From CAKZNE01 sp964485405 (GTDB taxonomy: Bacteria > Bacteroidota > Bacteroidia > Flavobacteriales > Schleiferiaceae), in contig CAZAJG010000007.1 in assembly GCA_964485405.1 (NCBI GenBank), positions 1 through 64,000 on the forward strand: a stretch of DNA of 64,000 nt, given 5' to 3'. Below, piece by piece: positions 19,139 through 26,870 of the stretch (position 1 is its first letter; each line of letters starts with the position of its first letter). Made by a program: the position numbers and the translations under genes. The notes under the pieces are model-generated. The model had not been told where the DNA came from, made no database searches, and saw only the letters and a program-made list of their open reading frames with translations.

Positions 19139-20050
19139 CTATTTTTTCTTTCTAGGAGCGTCTCCAAAATTGTATGAAAAACCTACCCCAATTACCTCTC
19201 TAAACTGAGTACGTGGGGCGTCAGCTACACCATCGTTGTTGGTGTCAAACCTGATATCGTGATCGTAAACCATGTTTAAAGCTACATTGGCAGTAATGTA
19301 TTTATTCACTTTCATGAATAAAATTATTTCTGCATTTACATCCACAAATTTATAGTTGCCATCTAAGTAGTTTGAGAACAAATCAAGTTTGGACTGAAGC
19401 TTAATGTTTTCCGCTATGGGTGTGTTGTACGAAAGGTTTACATACCCCCCTGCTTCAAAGCGCACCGTACTTCCCGTATCCACACCAAAGGCTCCTAGAT
19501 TGGATAACCTTTCGTCTCCTACAATGGTTACTTTTGTGGTAAGTGGGGATATAAAAGCGTTAAACTTATCGTTTGGCTTATAGGTTAAACCTAAACCAAG
19601 TACAGTATACGCTGGAGCAAAAGCGCCTGACACTTTTAAGGAGTCTTCTGTAATTCCAGGTTGATCAAATCCGTCTGTAAACTGTGTTCTAAAATTCAAT
19701 AGTGCTGAAAAGTTCCAGTTTTTTCTAAATTTTCTATCTACTCTAGATTCTAGCTCAATACGGTCGTCCGTTTTATTAAAAATATCTTCCTGGTAGCTTA
19801 GTCCATAAGCTAAGTTTAAGCTATTCTTCCAGGCCCAATCTCCCTTTTGGTAGTTGGCAAAAAGACTCACTAAAGAGTTTGCTGTAATAGAGTTGGTTCC
19901 GCCTGCTTGCCAGTTGCTATACGCAGCCTGATTGAATTGCAAGCTATAGTTCCCTCCTACTCTCCACGGTCTTGCATCAGCAGAATCTTGTTGAGCAAAA
20001 CCTTGCAGAGATAATAACACTCCAGCAAGAGCCAATAATACTTTCTTCAT
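19139..20050 (-). CDS. DUF3078 family outer-membrane-type protein
   Basis: 303 residues with a signal peptide (ending GFAQ). The motif NQAAYSNWQAGGTNSIT near residue 40 is typical of DUF3078. The rest is a run of amphipathic beta strands ending in GVGFSYNFGDAPRKKK, consistent with an outer-membrane beta-barrel, although the C-terminus carries extra lysines. The function of the family is unknown. The leader contains two short perfect hairpins (20072-20089 and 20113-20131). It is monocistronic with its own terminator. Confidence 0.9.
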   Translation of the reverse strand: MKKVLLALAGVLLSLQGFAQQDSADARPWRVGGNYSLQFNQAAYSNWQAGGTNSITANSLVSLFANYQKGDWAWKNSLNLAYGLSYQEDIFNKTDDRIELESRVDRKFRKNWNFSALLNFRTQFTDGFDQPGITEDSLKVSGAFAPAYTVLGLGLTYKPNDKFNAFISPLTTKVTIVGDERLSNLGAFGVDTGSTVRFEAGGYVNLSYNTPIAENIKLQSKLDLFSNYLDGNYKFVDVNAEIILFMKVNKYITANVALNMVYDHDIRFDTNNDGVADAPRTQFREVIGVGFSYNFGDAPRKKK

Positions 20051-20071
20051 AATTTAATCTTTGGTGGTTTC

Positions 20072-20131
20072 GTGGGTAAAACTACCCACATTCTCAAGGA
20101 ATTACAATACCCTTTCGATAAGAAATCGAAA
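20072..20131 (-). promoter_or_regulatory. Two short inverted repeats upstream of the DUF3078 gene
   Basis: GTGGGTA/TACCCAC (7 bp, 4-nt loop, 20072-20089) lies about 20 nt before the start codon. TTTCGAT/ATCGAAA (7 bp, 5-nt spacer, 20113-20131) lies further upstream. Either could be an operator or a leader hairpin. Direct sequence observation; function inferred. Confidence 0.35.
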
Positions 20132-20164
20132 AGTTTAGTTTTTTGTCATATTAAACTCCGGTAC

Positions 20165-20935
20165 TTATTTCTTTTTGAATTTGGCAATCGCATTTCTTGT
20201 AAAATCAGAAAGCACCAACTTTCCGCTCATAGCCGCTCTGTCGGCCAAAAGTTCATCCCATTTTTCCGTGCCTTTCCAAAACACTTGTTTTAGTAGACGC
20301 ATCGCTTCAGGGTTAGAGCTTTTTAGTTTAGCTACTAACTCGTCAATGGCGGCATCCATTTCCGCTGCGGTATCAAAAATATGGTTGTATAAACCTCTGT
20401 CATTTGCCCATTCGGCTGATCTCCACTCGGTGGCATTAATGGCTAGTTCGCTCATTCCGCTTAAGCCAAGCTTGCGCTCTACCGCTGGACCAACCACAAA
20501 AGGGCCAATACCTACAGCTAACTCGGAAAGCTTAACAGCAGCATGCTTGGTGGCAAAACAATAATCTACGGACGAAGCTAAGCCAACACCGCCTCCCACT
20601 GCTTTTCCTTGTATTCTTCCAATAATAAACTTGGGGCATTTACGCATGGCGTTTATTACATTGGCAAAACCGCTAAAGAATTTTTTTCCAGTTTCCAGGT
20701 CTTGAATAGAAATAAGCTCATCAAAGGAAGCGCCTGCACAAAAGGCTCGCTCTCCTGCTGATTTTAAAAGGATTACCAATACCTCAGGATTATTACCTGC
20801 TTCTGTGATGCGGTTGGCTAGTTCTGCTAATACTCTACCGGGTAAAGAATTGCTTAAAGGGTGAAAAAACTCTATAGTGGCTAATCCTCCTTCAACTTGA
20901 ACCCTTACGTCTCCTTGATTAATTGCTTCGCTCAT
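20165..20935 (-). CDS. Enoyl-CoA hydratase/isomerase (crotonase) family, candidate PaaF
   Basis: 256 residues of crotonase fold. The oxyanion-hole segments are FCAGASFDEL and GKAVGGGVGLA. Both positions usually occupied by the two catalytic glutamates of hydratases hold Glu (KLSELAVGIGP and MSELAINA), unlike PaaG at 53.9 kb, so a true hydratase is likely. The paa genes in this window lack an obvious PaaF (2,3-dehydroadipyl-CoA hydratase), and this gene shares strand and neighbourhood with paaZ, so PaaF is a reasonable but unproven role. General fatty acyl hydratase is the alternative. Confidence 0.8.
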   Translation of the reverse strand: MSEAINQGDVRVQVEGGLATIEFFHPLSNSLPGRVLAELANRITEAGNNPEVLVILLKSAGERAFCAGASFDELISIQDLETGKKFFSGFANVINAMRKCPKFIIGRIQGKAVGGGVGLASSVDYCFATKHAAVKLSELAVGIGPFVVGPAVERKLGLSGMSELAINATEWRSAEWANDRGLYNHIFDTAAEMDAAIDELVAKLKSSNPEAMRLLKQVFWKGTEKWDELLADRAAMSGKLVLSDFTRNAIAKFKKK

Positions 20936-20998
20936 GCTTATTGTTTTGAGGCGTCAAAGATAAAAGCGGATATTATACTGGCAATACTGTTTCGTTAT

Positions 20999-21637
20999 TT
21001 AACCCAACTCTTTCAAGGTTTTAATGTCTTCTATTATTCTGGTTACCTCTATCGGCAATGTACCGTTGTAGATCCCTCTAATCCTTCCCATTTTATCAAT
21101 TAAAAGAACATTTTCTGTGTGCAAAAACTCAGACCTTCCCTCCGGCTTACCGATGTTCGTGTCAGCAAAATAGGATTTTATAGCAAGCTTATAAATTTCT
21201 TCTTTTTTTCCTGTGAGGAGGTTCCATATTCTACTGTCGATTCCATACAATTCTGCAAAACTTGATAAAACCGGAATGGAGTCAACTTCTGGCATAACGC
21301 TAAATGAAAGCAGCCGTACCTCATCGTTTACTGAAAATTGCTCCTGTAGTTTTTTAAGATTTTGAGTCATCTTAGGGCAAATAGACGGACAGCTTGTAAA
21401 AAAGAAGTTGGCCACATATATCTTTCCTTTCACACAAGAGTTGTTTACGCTTTCTCCAAGCTGGTTGGTAAACGAAAATGGGGCAACTTTATGAATGGAA
21501 CTATAGCTTTCATCCTCCTCTAAAATCCATTTGGGAGTAAAATCCGCAGTGTTGTAAAAAGGTAAGGGCACTGCCGCTTCTCTTGGTTCTAAATTACAAG
21601 ACAACACTATGCATAAGGCTAAAATCCTCTTTGTCAT
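20999..21637 (-). CDS. SCO family protein (SCO1/SenC copper chaperone-like)
   Basis: 212 residues with an N-terminal membrane or lipoprotein signal (IVLSCN). The thioredoxin-like fold carries the family's copper site: CPSIC (CxxxC) near residue 80 and a distal His in FLHTENVLLID near 170. SCO proteins deliver copper to, or reduce thiols of, the CuA centre of cytochrome oxidase. It is the last gene of a tight minus-strand operon (YHYH protein, MORN lipoprotein, SCO; gaps of 10 and 6 nt). No oxidase gene is nearby, so the partner is unknown. Confidence 0.92.
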   Translation of the reverse strand: MTKRILALCIVLSCNLEPREAAVPLPFYNTADFTPKWILEEDESYSSIHKVAPFSFTNQLGESVNNSCVKGKIYVANFFFTSCPSICPKMTQNLKKLQEQFSVNDEVRLLSFSVMPEVDSIPVLSSFAELYGIDSRIWNLLTGKKEEIYKLAIKSYFADTNIGKPEGRSEFLHTENVLLIDKMGRIRGIYNGTLPIEVTRIIEDIKTLKELG

Positions 21638-21643
21638 CTTATT

Positions 21644-22219
21644 TTATTCAATACTAGAAACGCAGTCTCTTTTACCCGCAAAACCATAACGCTTGTTGTT
21701 TTTTATAACATAGTTGGTGGTGAGCTCTCCTCGAATAGACCAAATCTTTTGTGAACCCTCTTCTTGTCCATTTTTAAAATTTCTCACACTCAGTGTATCT
21801 CCAGAGCTAAAGTATTCGATCTGCGTACCTTCATATTTTCCTTTTTTAAAATAGTAGCTAAACTTTTGCTTACCATTCCACCACCATGCTTGGTGTTCTC
21901 CTGTTTTCTTTCCATCCGCATAATAGCGCTTAAAATGCAGCTGACCGGTTTCATACCATCCTAAAAAAATTCCCTGCTTTTTCCCTTTCCAATAAGGTAG
22001 TTGTGATTTTAAATTCCCATTTCCATGCTTTTCCATCACATATCCTGAAAAAAGACTGTCTCCATAAAAAAGCAAAGCTCCGCGTTGTTCGAGCTCCATA
22101 CTTTTAGCCAATACACGCTTTTCTGGTATTAAAATCTCCTCCGGCTCATTTTTAAGGCTACAGGATATAACTGTCAGATTAAGAAGGAATAGTAAAAAAA
22201 TAGGGCGCTGAAATTTCAA
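21644..22219 (-). CDS. MORN-repeat lipoprotein (YwqK-like)
   Basis: 191 residues with a lipobox (LTVISC) after the signal peptide. The mature part carries four to five MORN-like repeats of the form nGxxxGxxxxWyxxGqlxxxxxYxxGkkxG. Databases often call this family a 'YwqK antitoxin', but there is no toxin partner here and it is exported, so that label should not be read literally. The C-terminus ends in an unusual GKRDC segment. It sits between the YHYH and SCO genes with gaps of 10 and 6 nt, which implies a shared job at the cell surface. Confidence 0.85.
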   Translation of the reverse strand: MKFQRPIFLLFLLNLTVISCSLKNEPEEILIPEKRVLAKSMELEQRGALLFYGDSLFSGYVMEKHGNGNLKSQLPYWKGKKQGIFLGWYETGQLHFKRYYADGKKTGEHQAWWWNGKQKFSYYFKKGKYEGTQIEYFSSGDTLSVRNFKNGQEEGSQKIWSIRGELTTNYVIKNNKRYGFAGKRDCVSSIE

Positions 22220-22229
22220 TTGGCCACTC

Positions 22230-23021
22230 TTAGTTACTAACCGTTCCTCTCACTCCATAAAAACCATCTCCATTTATCCATGGAGCGTCAGCGGTAACGT
22301 GATAGTGGTAAATACCATCAGGATAATCTGTGGTAACTCCAAAATGACCGTGATATTCATCCAGATCCGCACTAACCAGCTCAACTCCATTTTCAATAGG
22401 TCCATAAACAGGAAACCCATCCAAAAGAAAGCCAACTAGGGATGATCTGCCATTGTTTGCGGTTAAAAACAATGGCTCTTCATGATAATGGTATCCTGCG
22501 CCAGCGAAAGTAGGGGTTGGGTGACCATTGTATTGATCCAAATTGTTGGTTTCTACAGAGTCTAATAAATCCCAAGCCCCATTGTATTGATTGTAAAAGG
22601 GAACTCCATTTAAGGCAATTCCGATCGCATATAAGGGCGTAAATTCCTTATTGAGTGCTTCTTCGGGATGTAGTGGTATTCTCATGGTAATGTCTTGCTC
22701 CAAAAGATCAGGGTCTATAATGGTATCAATTAAGTCGGCAAGAGAATCGATATATATGCTGGTGCTAAAGTTGGGGTTCGTGCCATTGTACTCCTCATAT
22801 CTAGGATCTGTTTCGGGGTAAAAAGGACTTCCATGGTCGGGTAAGTCTTTGGTTCGAATAAACAGAAAATCCCCGTCTACATATATTTCTTCTACGTTGT
22901 AAATCTTCTGGAAAACTTCTGGAATGGGCTCTATCTTTGTAGTTTGATCCTTATCATTGGAGCATGCTGCTGCAAAAAACAGTACGGCAATCCAAAGGAT
23001 TGTTAGACTTGGCTTTTTCAT
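22230..23021 (-). CDS. YHYH domain lipoprotein
   Basis: 263 residues from the Met at 23021. The open frame extends further upstream, but that part overlaps the ABM gene in another frame, while the Met at 23021 begins a clean lipoprotein signal (LFFAAACSN). The domain signature appears twice: GYHYHEEP and IYHYHVTAD, along with GFPVYGP. YHYH proteins are usually found in marine bacteria and lack a proven function; the histidine-rich motifs suggest metal binding. First gene of the YHYH-MORN-SCO operon. Confidence 0.85.
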   Translation of the reverse strand: MKKPSLTILWIAVLFFAAACSNDKDQTTKIEPIPEVFQKIYNVEEIYVDGDFLFIRTKDLPDHGSPFYPETDPRYEEYNGTNPNFSTSIYIDSLADLIDTIIDPDLLEQDITMRIPLHPEEALNKEFTPLYAIGIALNGVPFYNQYNGAWDLLDSVETNNLDQYNGHPTPTFAGAGYHYHEEPLFLTANNGRSSLVGFLLDGFPVYGPIENGVELVSADLDEYHGHFGVTTDYPDGIYHYHVTADAPWINGDGFYGVRGTVSN

Positions 23022-23079
23022 GGTTGTTCGGTTGATTGCGCTTTTGACGGCTTGAGCCCAAATAACTTGCTTTCGCTGT

Positions 23080-23400
23080 TTACCGAAATTGCTGTTCAAA
23101 AATATGGCTCGATTCCACCAGGCATACCAAACTGTGGTAATATTGATACCATCCTTGATGCGCTTTGTTTTTTGCCTCAAGGTGCCTATCGTGATTCTTC
23201 CACGATTCAATAGCTCTTTTGGATTGCCAATAGCTGATAAAGATCCCTTTGCCATCTTTACTCACTGAAGAGTAACCCAAGTAACCTTCCGATTCTTGAG
23301 CTTTGTTTAACAAATACTCGTCTAGTTGATGATAGGCTTTATCCTGATCTCCTTGCACAGAAATAAAGATCACAGCATAATAGGGTGCTTTCGGCTCCAT
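23080..23400 (-). CDS. Antibiotic biosynthesis monooxygenase (ABM) fold protein
   Basis: 106 residues from the Met at 23400; an in-frame Met at 23424 is also possible. The ferredoxin-like dimeric alpha/beta-barrel pattern is visible: YYAVIFISV, GYLGYSSVSKDGKGIFISYWQ, then AIESWKNHDRHLEAKNK. Such proteins include monooxygenases and heme-degrading enzymes, but many have no known activity. The gene lies 58 nt upstream of the YHYH gene and may be in the same transcript. Confidence 0.8.
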   Translation of the reverse strand: MEPKAPYYAVIFISVQGDQDKAYHQLDEYLLNKAQESEGYLGYSSVSKDGKGIFISYWQSKRAIESWKNHDRHLEAKNKAHQGWYQYYHSLVCLVESSHIFEQQFR

Positions 23401-23469
23401 TTCACCCTTCCAGTGTGTTATCAAAATACCGTTTTATTTAGTTCCGTTCGATTCGCGAACAGAAGGCCG

Positions 23470-25521
23470 TTAAACAGACTGATTCTTCTTTTTAACCATG
23501 GTTAAAATGGTGGCTAAGGCTACCGTTTCATCTTCCTCATCGTAAACATCTACTTGAAACCTTACAATCCCTTTTGCAATATCATCTTCGCTTCGCTTTT
23601 CCTGATCGGTTTTTTCCTTAACGGTAAATTTTACTCCAATGGTCATGCCTGGATAAACGGGCTTTGTAAAACGACATTCATCCAATCCATAGTTCAGTAA
23701 AACTGGACCCTTTCTGGGGTCAACAAACATGCCTGCTGCTTTAGATAGCACATAATAACCATGAGCTACTTTGCCTTCAAAGATGGTTCCTTCTAAAGAG
23801 GTAGCATCCACATGCGCATAAAAATTATCGCCACTTACCTGAGCAAAACTCGCTATATCGGCATCTGTTACGGTGTGCTTATGCGTATAAACCGTATCTC
23901 CAATTTTTAAATCTTCAAAGTATTGCCTAAAAACATGTGGGTTTGCTTCTGGGCGTGATGCTCCAGGTTGATACACTTGAGTAATCTCTGTTATTGTATC
24001 TGGGTGACCTTGAATGGCAGTGCGTTGTAGGTAATGCAAAACCCCTCTTTTTCCGCCCATTTCTTCTCCGCCTCCAGCGCGACCTGGGCCACCGTGTGTA
24101 AGCAATGGCATAGGAGAGCCATGACCTGTACTTTCTTTGGCAGATTTAGCATTTAGAACTAAAATTCTTCCATGCATGTGCGCAGCACCAACGGCATACT
24201 CTCTGCCAATTTTATCGTCAGCTGTTACAATAGAGGAAACTAAGGATCCTTTTCCCATTCCCGCCAATTCAATAGCGTCATCTAGGTTTTTGTAGGGAAG
24301 AATACTTGATATCGGTCCAAATGCTTCTATAGTGTGAACGTCTTTTTTATTGAAAGGGTCATCGTTTCGAAACAGAATAGGGCTAAAAAAGGCGCCTTTG
24401 GATTTATCTGCTCCAGCCACTTCAAAGTTGTCCATGTCGCCATAAACTACTTCCTGGCTTTTCATTAAGAGTTCTACATTTTCTTTTACACGGCCTACTT
24501 GCATAGGAGAAGCCAAGGCTCCCATTCTTACACCTTCTTGGCGAGGGTCTCCAATAACCGTTTTGGCTAGGCGGTTGGATAGTGCTTCTTGTACCGCTTC
24601 CACTTTATCTTCTGGAACAAGAATTCGTCTAACAGCTGTACACTTTTGACCAGTTTTAACCGTAATTTCCCGATGCACTTCTTTCACAAAAATGTCAAAC
24701 TCTGGCGTTCCGGGTTCTACATCAGGACCTAAAACTGCAGCATTTAAAGAATCTGCTTCCAAGTTAAAGTTGATAGACTCTTCTACCATTTGTGGCAAAG
24801 CTTTTAGCTTTTTACCTGTGTGTGCTGAACCCGTAAAAGTTACGCTGTCTCCTGTTTTTACATGATCTAGTATTCCTCTTCCTAAACCGGTAACCAGTTG
24901 TAAAGCGCCTTCAGGAAGAATTTTGGAGTCAATAATCTCACGAACCATAAGCTCGGTTAAGTAGCTTGTAAATTCGGATGGCTTTACAACCGCGGCTACA
25001 CCTGCCATTAGGTTTACAGCAATTTTTTCTAACATTCCCCAAACCGGAAAGTTAAAGGCGTTTATGTGTATAGCCACACCTCTTTTCGGTACCATAATAT
25101 GGTGTCCTATAAAAGTTCCTCCTTTAGAAAGTGGGGCGTGTTGTCCATCTACGTAATATGGTAAATCTGGAAATTGTTTGCGTAGCGAGGCATTGGCAAA
25201 AAGGTTCCCTATTCCTCCTTCAATATCAATCCATGAATCAATTTTTGTAGCACCTGTTGCATAGCTTAGCTCGTAAAACTTGGCTTTTCTTTCCATCAGA
25301 TACAACGCCAGAGCTTTCAGCATTCTTCCTCTCTCTTGAAAGGTCATTTTCCGAAGTGCTACACCGCCTTTTTGGCGGCCATATTCCAGAATAGATTCAT
25401 AATCTAAACCGGCACTGGAAACAATACCTATTTCATCTCCTGTAATGGCGTTAATCGCGGTAAGTTCTTCGCCTTCGCCATTTATCCATTCTCCTAAAAC
25501 GTAGTTCTGTATATGTTGCAT
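23470..25521 (-). CDS. paaZ: PaaZ, bifunctional oxepin-CoA hydrolase / semialdehyde dehydrogenase
   Basis: 683 residues, the full length of PaaZ. The N-terminal aldehyde dehydrogenase (about 1-520) has its catalytic Cys in GQKCTAVRR and the general-base Glu in NFNLEADS. The C-terminal MaoC-like hydratase (about 535-683) keeps the Asp-His pair in SGDNFYAHVD. PaaZ hydrolyses oxepin-CoA to open the ring and oxidises the resulting semialdehyde, the middle steps of aerobic phenylacetate degradation. It lies 30 kb from the main paa cluster, next to a ketoacyl synthase III gene. A near-consensus -7 box (TACCTTTA on the minus strand) is at 25546-25553. Confidence 0.95.
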   Translation of the reverse strand: MQHIQNYVLGEWINGEGEELTAINAITGDEIGIVSSAGLDYESILEYGRQKGGVALRKMTFQERGRMLKALALYLMERKAKFYELSYATGATKIDSWIDIEGGIGNLFANASLRKQFPDLPYYVDGQHAPLSKGGTFIGHHIMVPKRGVAIHINAFNFPVWGMLEKIAVNLMAGVAAVVKPSEFTSYLTELMVREIIDSKILPEGALQLVTGLGRGILDHVKTGDSVTFTGSAHTGKKLKALPQMVEESINFNLEADSLNAAVLGPDVEPGTPEFDIFVKEVHREITVKTGQKCTAVRRILVPEDKVEAVQEALSNRLAKTVIGDPRQEGVRMGALASPMQVGRVKENVELLMKSQEVVYGDMDNFEVAGADKSKGAFFSPILFRNDDPFNKKDVHTIEAFGPISSILPYKNLDDAIELAGMGKGSLVSSIVTADDKIGREYAVGAAHMHGRILVLNAKSAKESTGHGSPMPLLTHGGPGRAGGGEEMGGKRGVLHYLQRTAIQGHPDTITEITQVYQPGASRPEANPHVFRQYFEDLKIGDTVYTHKHTVTDADIASFAQVSGDNFYAHVDATSLEGTIFEGKVAHGYYVLSKAAGMFVDPRKGPVLLNYGLDECRFTKPVYPGMTIGVKFTVKEKTDQEKRSEDDIAKGIVRFQVDVYDEEDETVALATILTMVKKKNQSV

Positions 25522-25545
25522 GGAAGTATTTGTGTTTTGATGCGC

Positions 25546-25553
25546 TAAAGGTA
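25546..25553 (-). promoter_or_regulatory. Near-consensus -7 box for paaZ
   Basis: Minus-strand TACCTTTA differs from TAnnTTTG at the last base and lies 24 nt before the paaZ start codon, within the 44-nt gap after the ketoacyl synthase gene. It suggests that paaZ can be transcribed separately from its upstream neighbour. Confidence 0.35.
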
Positions 25554-25565
25554 ATAGCTATGTTT

Positions 25566-26630
25566 TTACATTCGGTAAGTTATCGCATTGATATTCATCC
25601 CTGCTCCTACAGAAGCCAATAAAACTACATCTCCTTTTTCAAGGCTATGTCCTTCTAAAGCTCCTTTTCGAACGGTGTCAAATAGGGTAGGAACAGTGGC
25701 TACCGAACTGTTTCCTAGTTTATGAATACTCATGGGCATAATGCCCTCTGGTGGCTTTTGGCCGTACAGCCTGAAAAATCGCTTAATGATGGCTTCATCC
25801 ATCTTTTCATTGGCTTGGTGGATGATTATTTTTTTCACATCCTCTATGGCCACTCCTGATTTATCCATACAGCCTTTCATTGCCTGCGGTACATTTTTCA
25901 GTGCAAACTCATAAATCTTGTGGCCATGCATTTTGATGTATCGTACATCTTGCTTGTGGCGTTTGTTATTCGATTTATCGTAATGCAGAAAATAGGCTTC
26001 GTTTTTCGAGAAAGTCATGGATGCGGTGCTTAGGATGCCTCTACCTTCATTATTCGGAACGCTTTCTACAATAGAGGCTGCTGCGCCATCTGCATAAATC
26101 ATGGAATCTCTATCGTGTGGGTCTAGCACTCGGGAGAGGGTTTCTCCTCCTATAACCAAAAATCGTTTTCCGTCTCCTGCTTTAATGTATTTCTGCGCGA
26201 TGATAACGCCTTGCACCCAGCCCGGGCATCCAAACAGAATATCGTAAGCCACGCAAAAAGGGTTTTCTATCCCTAAATTATATTTTACTCTTGAGGCCAA
26301 ACTCGGTAGAATGTCGGTTTGCACTTTACCGTGGGGTATGTTTCCAAAATTGTGCGCTAGAATAATACCGTCTAGGTCTTCTTTATCAACGCCAGCGTCT
26401 TCTAAAGCCTTTTCGGCAGCGATTGTTGAAATATCGGATGTTTGCTGATCGTCATTCGCATAACGCCTCTCTTCAATTCCGGTTATGGCTTTAAATTTTT
26501 CTATAATCTCATCCGGAGCTTTATCAATTCTGCTCCCATCCGGATTGTAGAAGGAATGATCCGTGAAATTTTGATTGGGAACCGCTCGCTCCGGTATGTG
26601 GGAACCGGTTCCGGTGATGAGTATACTCAT
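25566..26630 (-). CDS. 3-oxoacyl-ACP synthase III (FabH-like ketosynthase)
   Basis: 354 residues with the thiolase fold. The catalytic triad is Cys135 (FGCPGW), a His in IIIHQANEKM and an Asn in LGNSSVATVP, as in KAS III. The family starts acyl chain synthesis by condensing acyl-CoA with malonyl-ACP. It is immediately upstream of paaZ (44 nt) and is probably not the housekeeping FabH, because it has a longer N-terminal region (SHIPERAVPNQNF...) typical of specialised Bacteroidota paralogues. A role using phenylacetate-derived acyl-CoA is possible but unproven. Confidence 0.85.
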   Translation of the reverse strand: MSILITGTGSHIPERAVPNQNFTDHSFYNPDGSRIDKAPDEIIEKFKAITGIEERRYANDDQQTSDISTIAAEKALEDAGVDKEDLDGIILAHNFGNIPHGKVQTDILPSLASRVKYNLGIENPFCVAYDILFGCPGWVQGVIIAQKYIKAGDGKRFLVIGGETLSRVLDPHDRDSMIYADGAAASIVESVPNNEGRGILSTASMTFSKNEAYFLHYDKSNNKRHKQDVRYIKMHGHKIYEFALKNVPQAMKGCMDKSGVAIEDVKKIIIHQANEKMDEAIIKRFFRLYGQKPPEGIMPMSIHKLGNSSVATVPTLFDTVRKGALEGHSLEKGDVVLLASVGAGMNINAITYRM

Positions 26631-26870
26631 GCTGTTTTGGCTTCTTTTTGTGTTACACCTGAACCAACAAATAAAAAGAATAATTTCTGTTCGAAGGCAT
26701 CAAAAAGAAGTTCCTTTTACATACTTCTTTATCCAATTGTTAAACTAGAATTAAATGTTTTCAAAGTGCGGGAGTATTTAGCATGAGTCTTAATGTTCTA
26801 ATAATCCAAAGTTGACAGCCTACTGATGCGGAAAAATTTATTTCGTTTCATCAACTCAACTTAAAAAAAC

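Noticed and set aside
21644..22219. Toxin-antitoxin system suggested by the 'YwqK antitoxin' family name
   Set aside because: The protein is an exported MORN-repeat lipoprotein and there is no toxin-like partner next to it.
23022..23255. N-terminal extension of the YHYH protein
   Set aside because: It overlaps the ABM gene in another frame, and a lipoprotein signal begins exactly at 23021.
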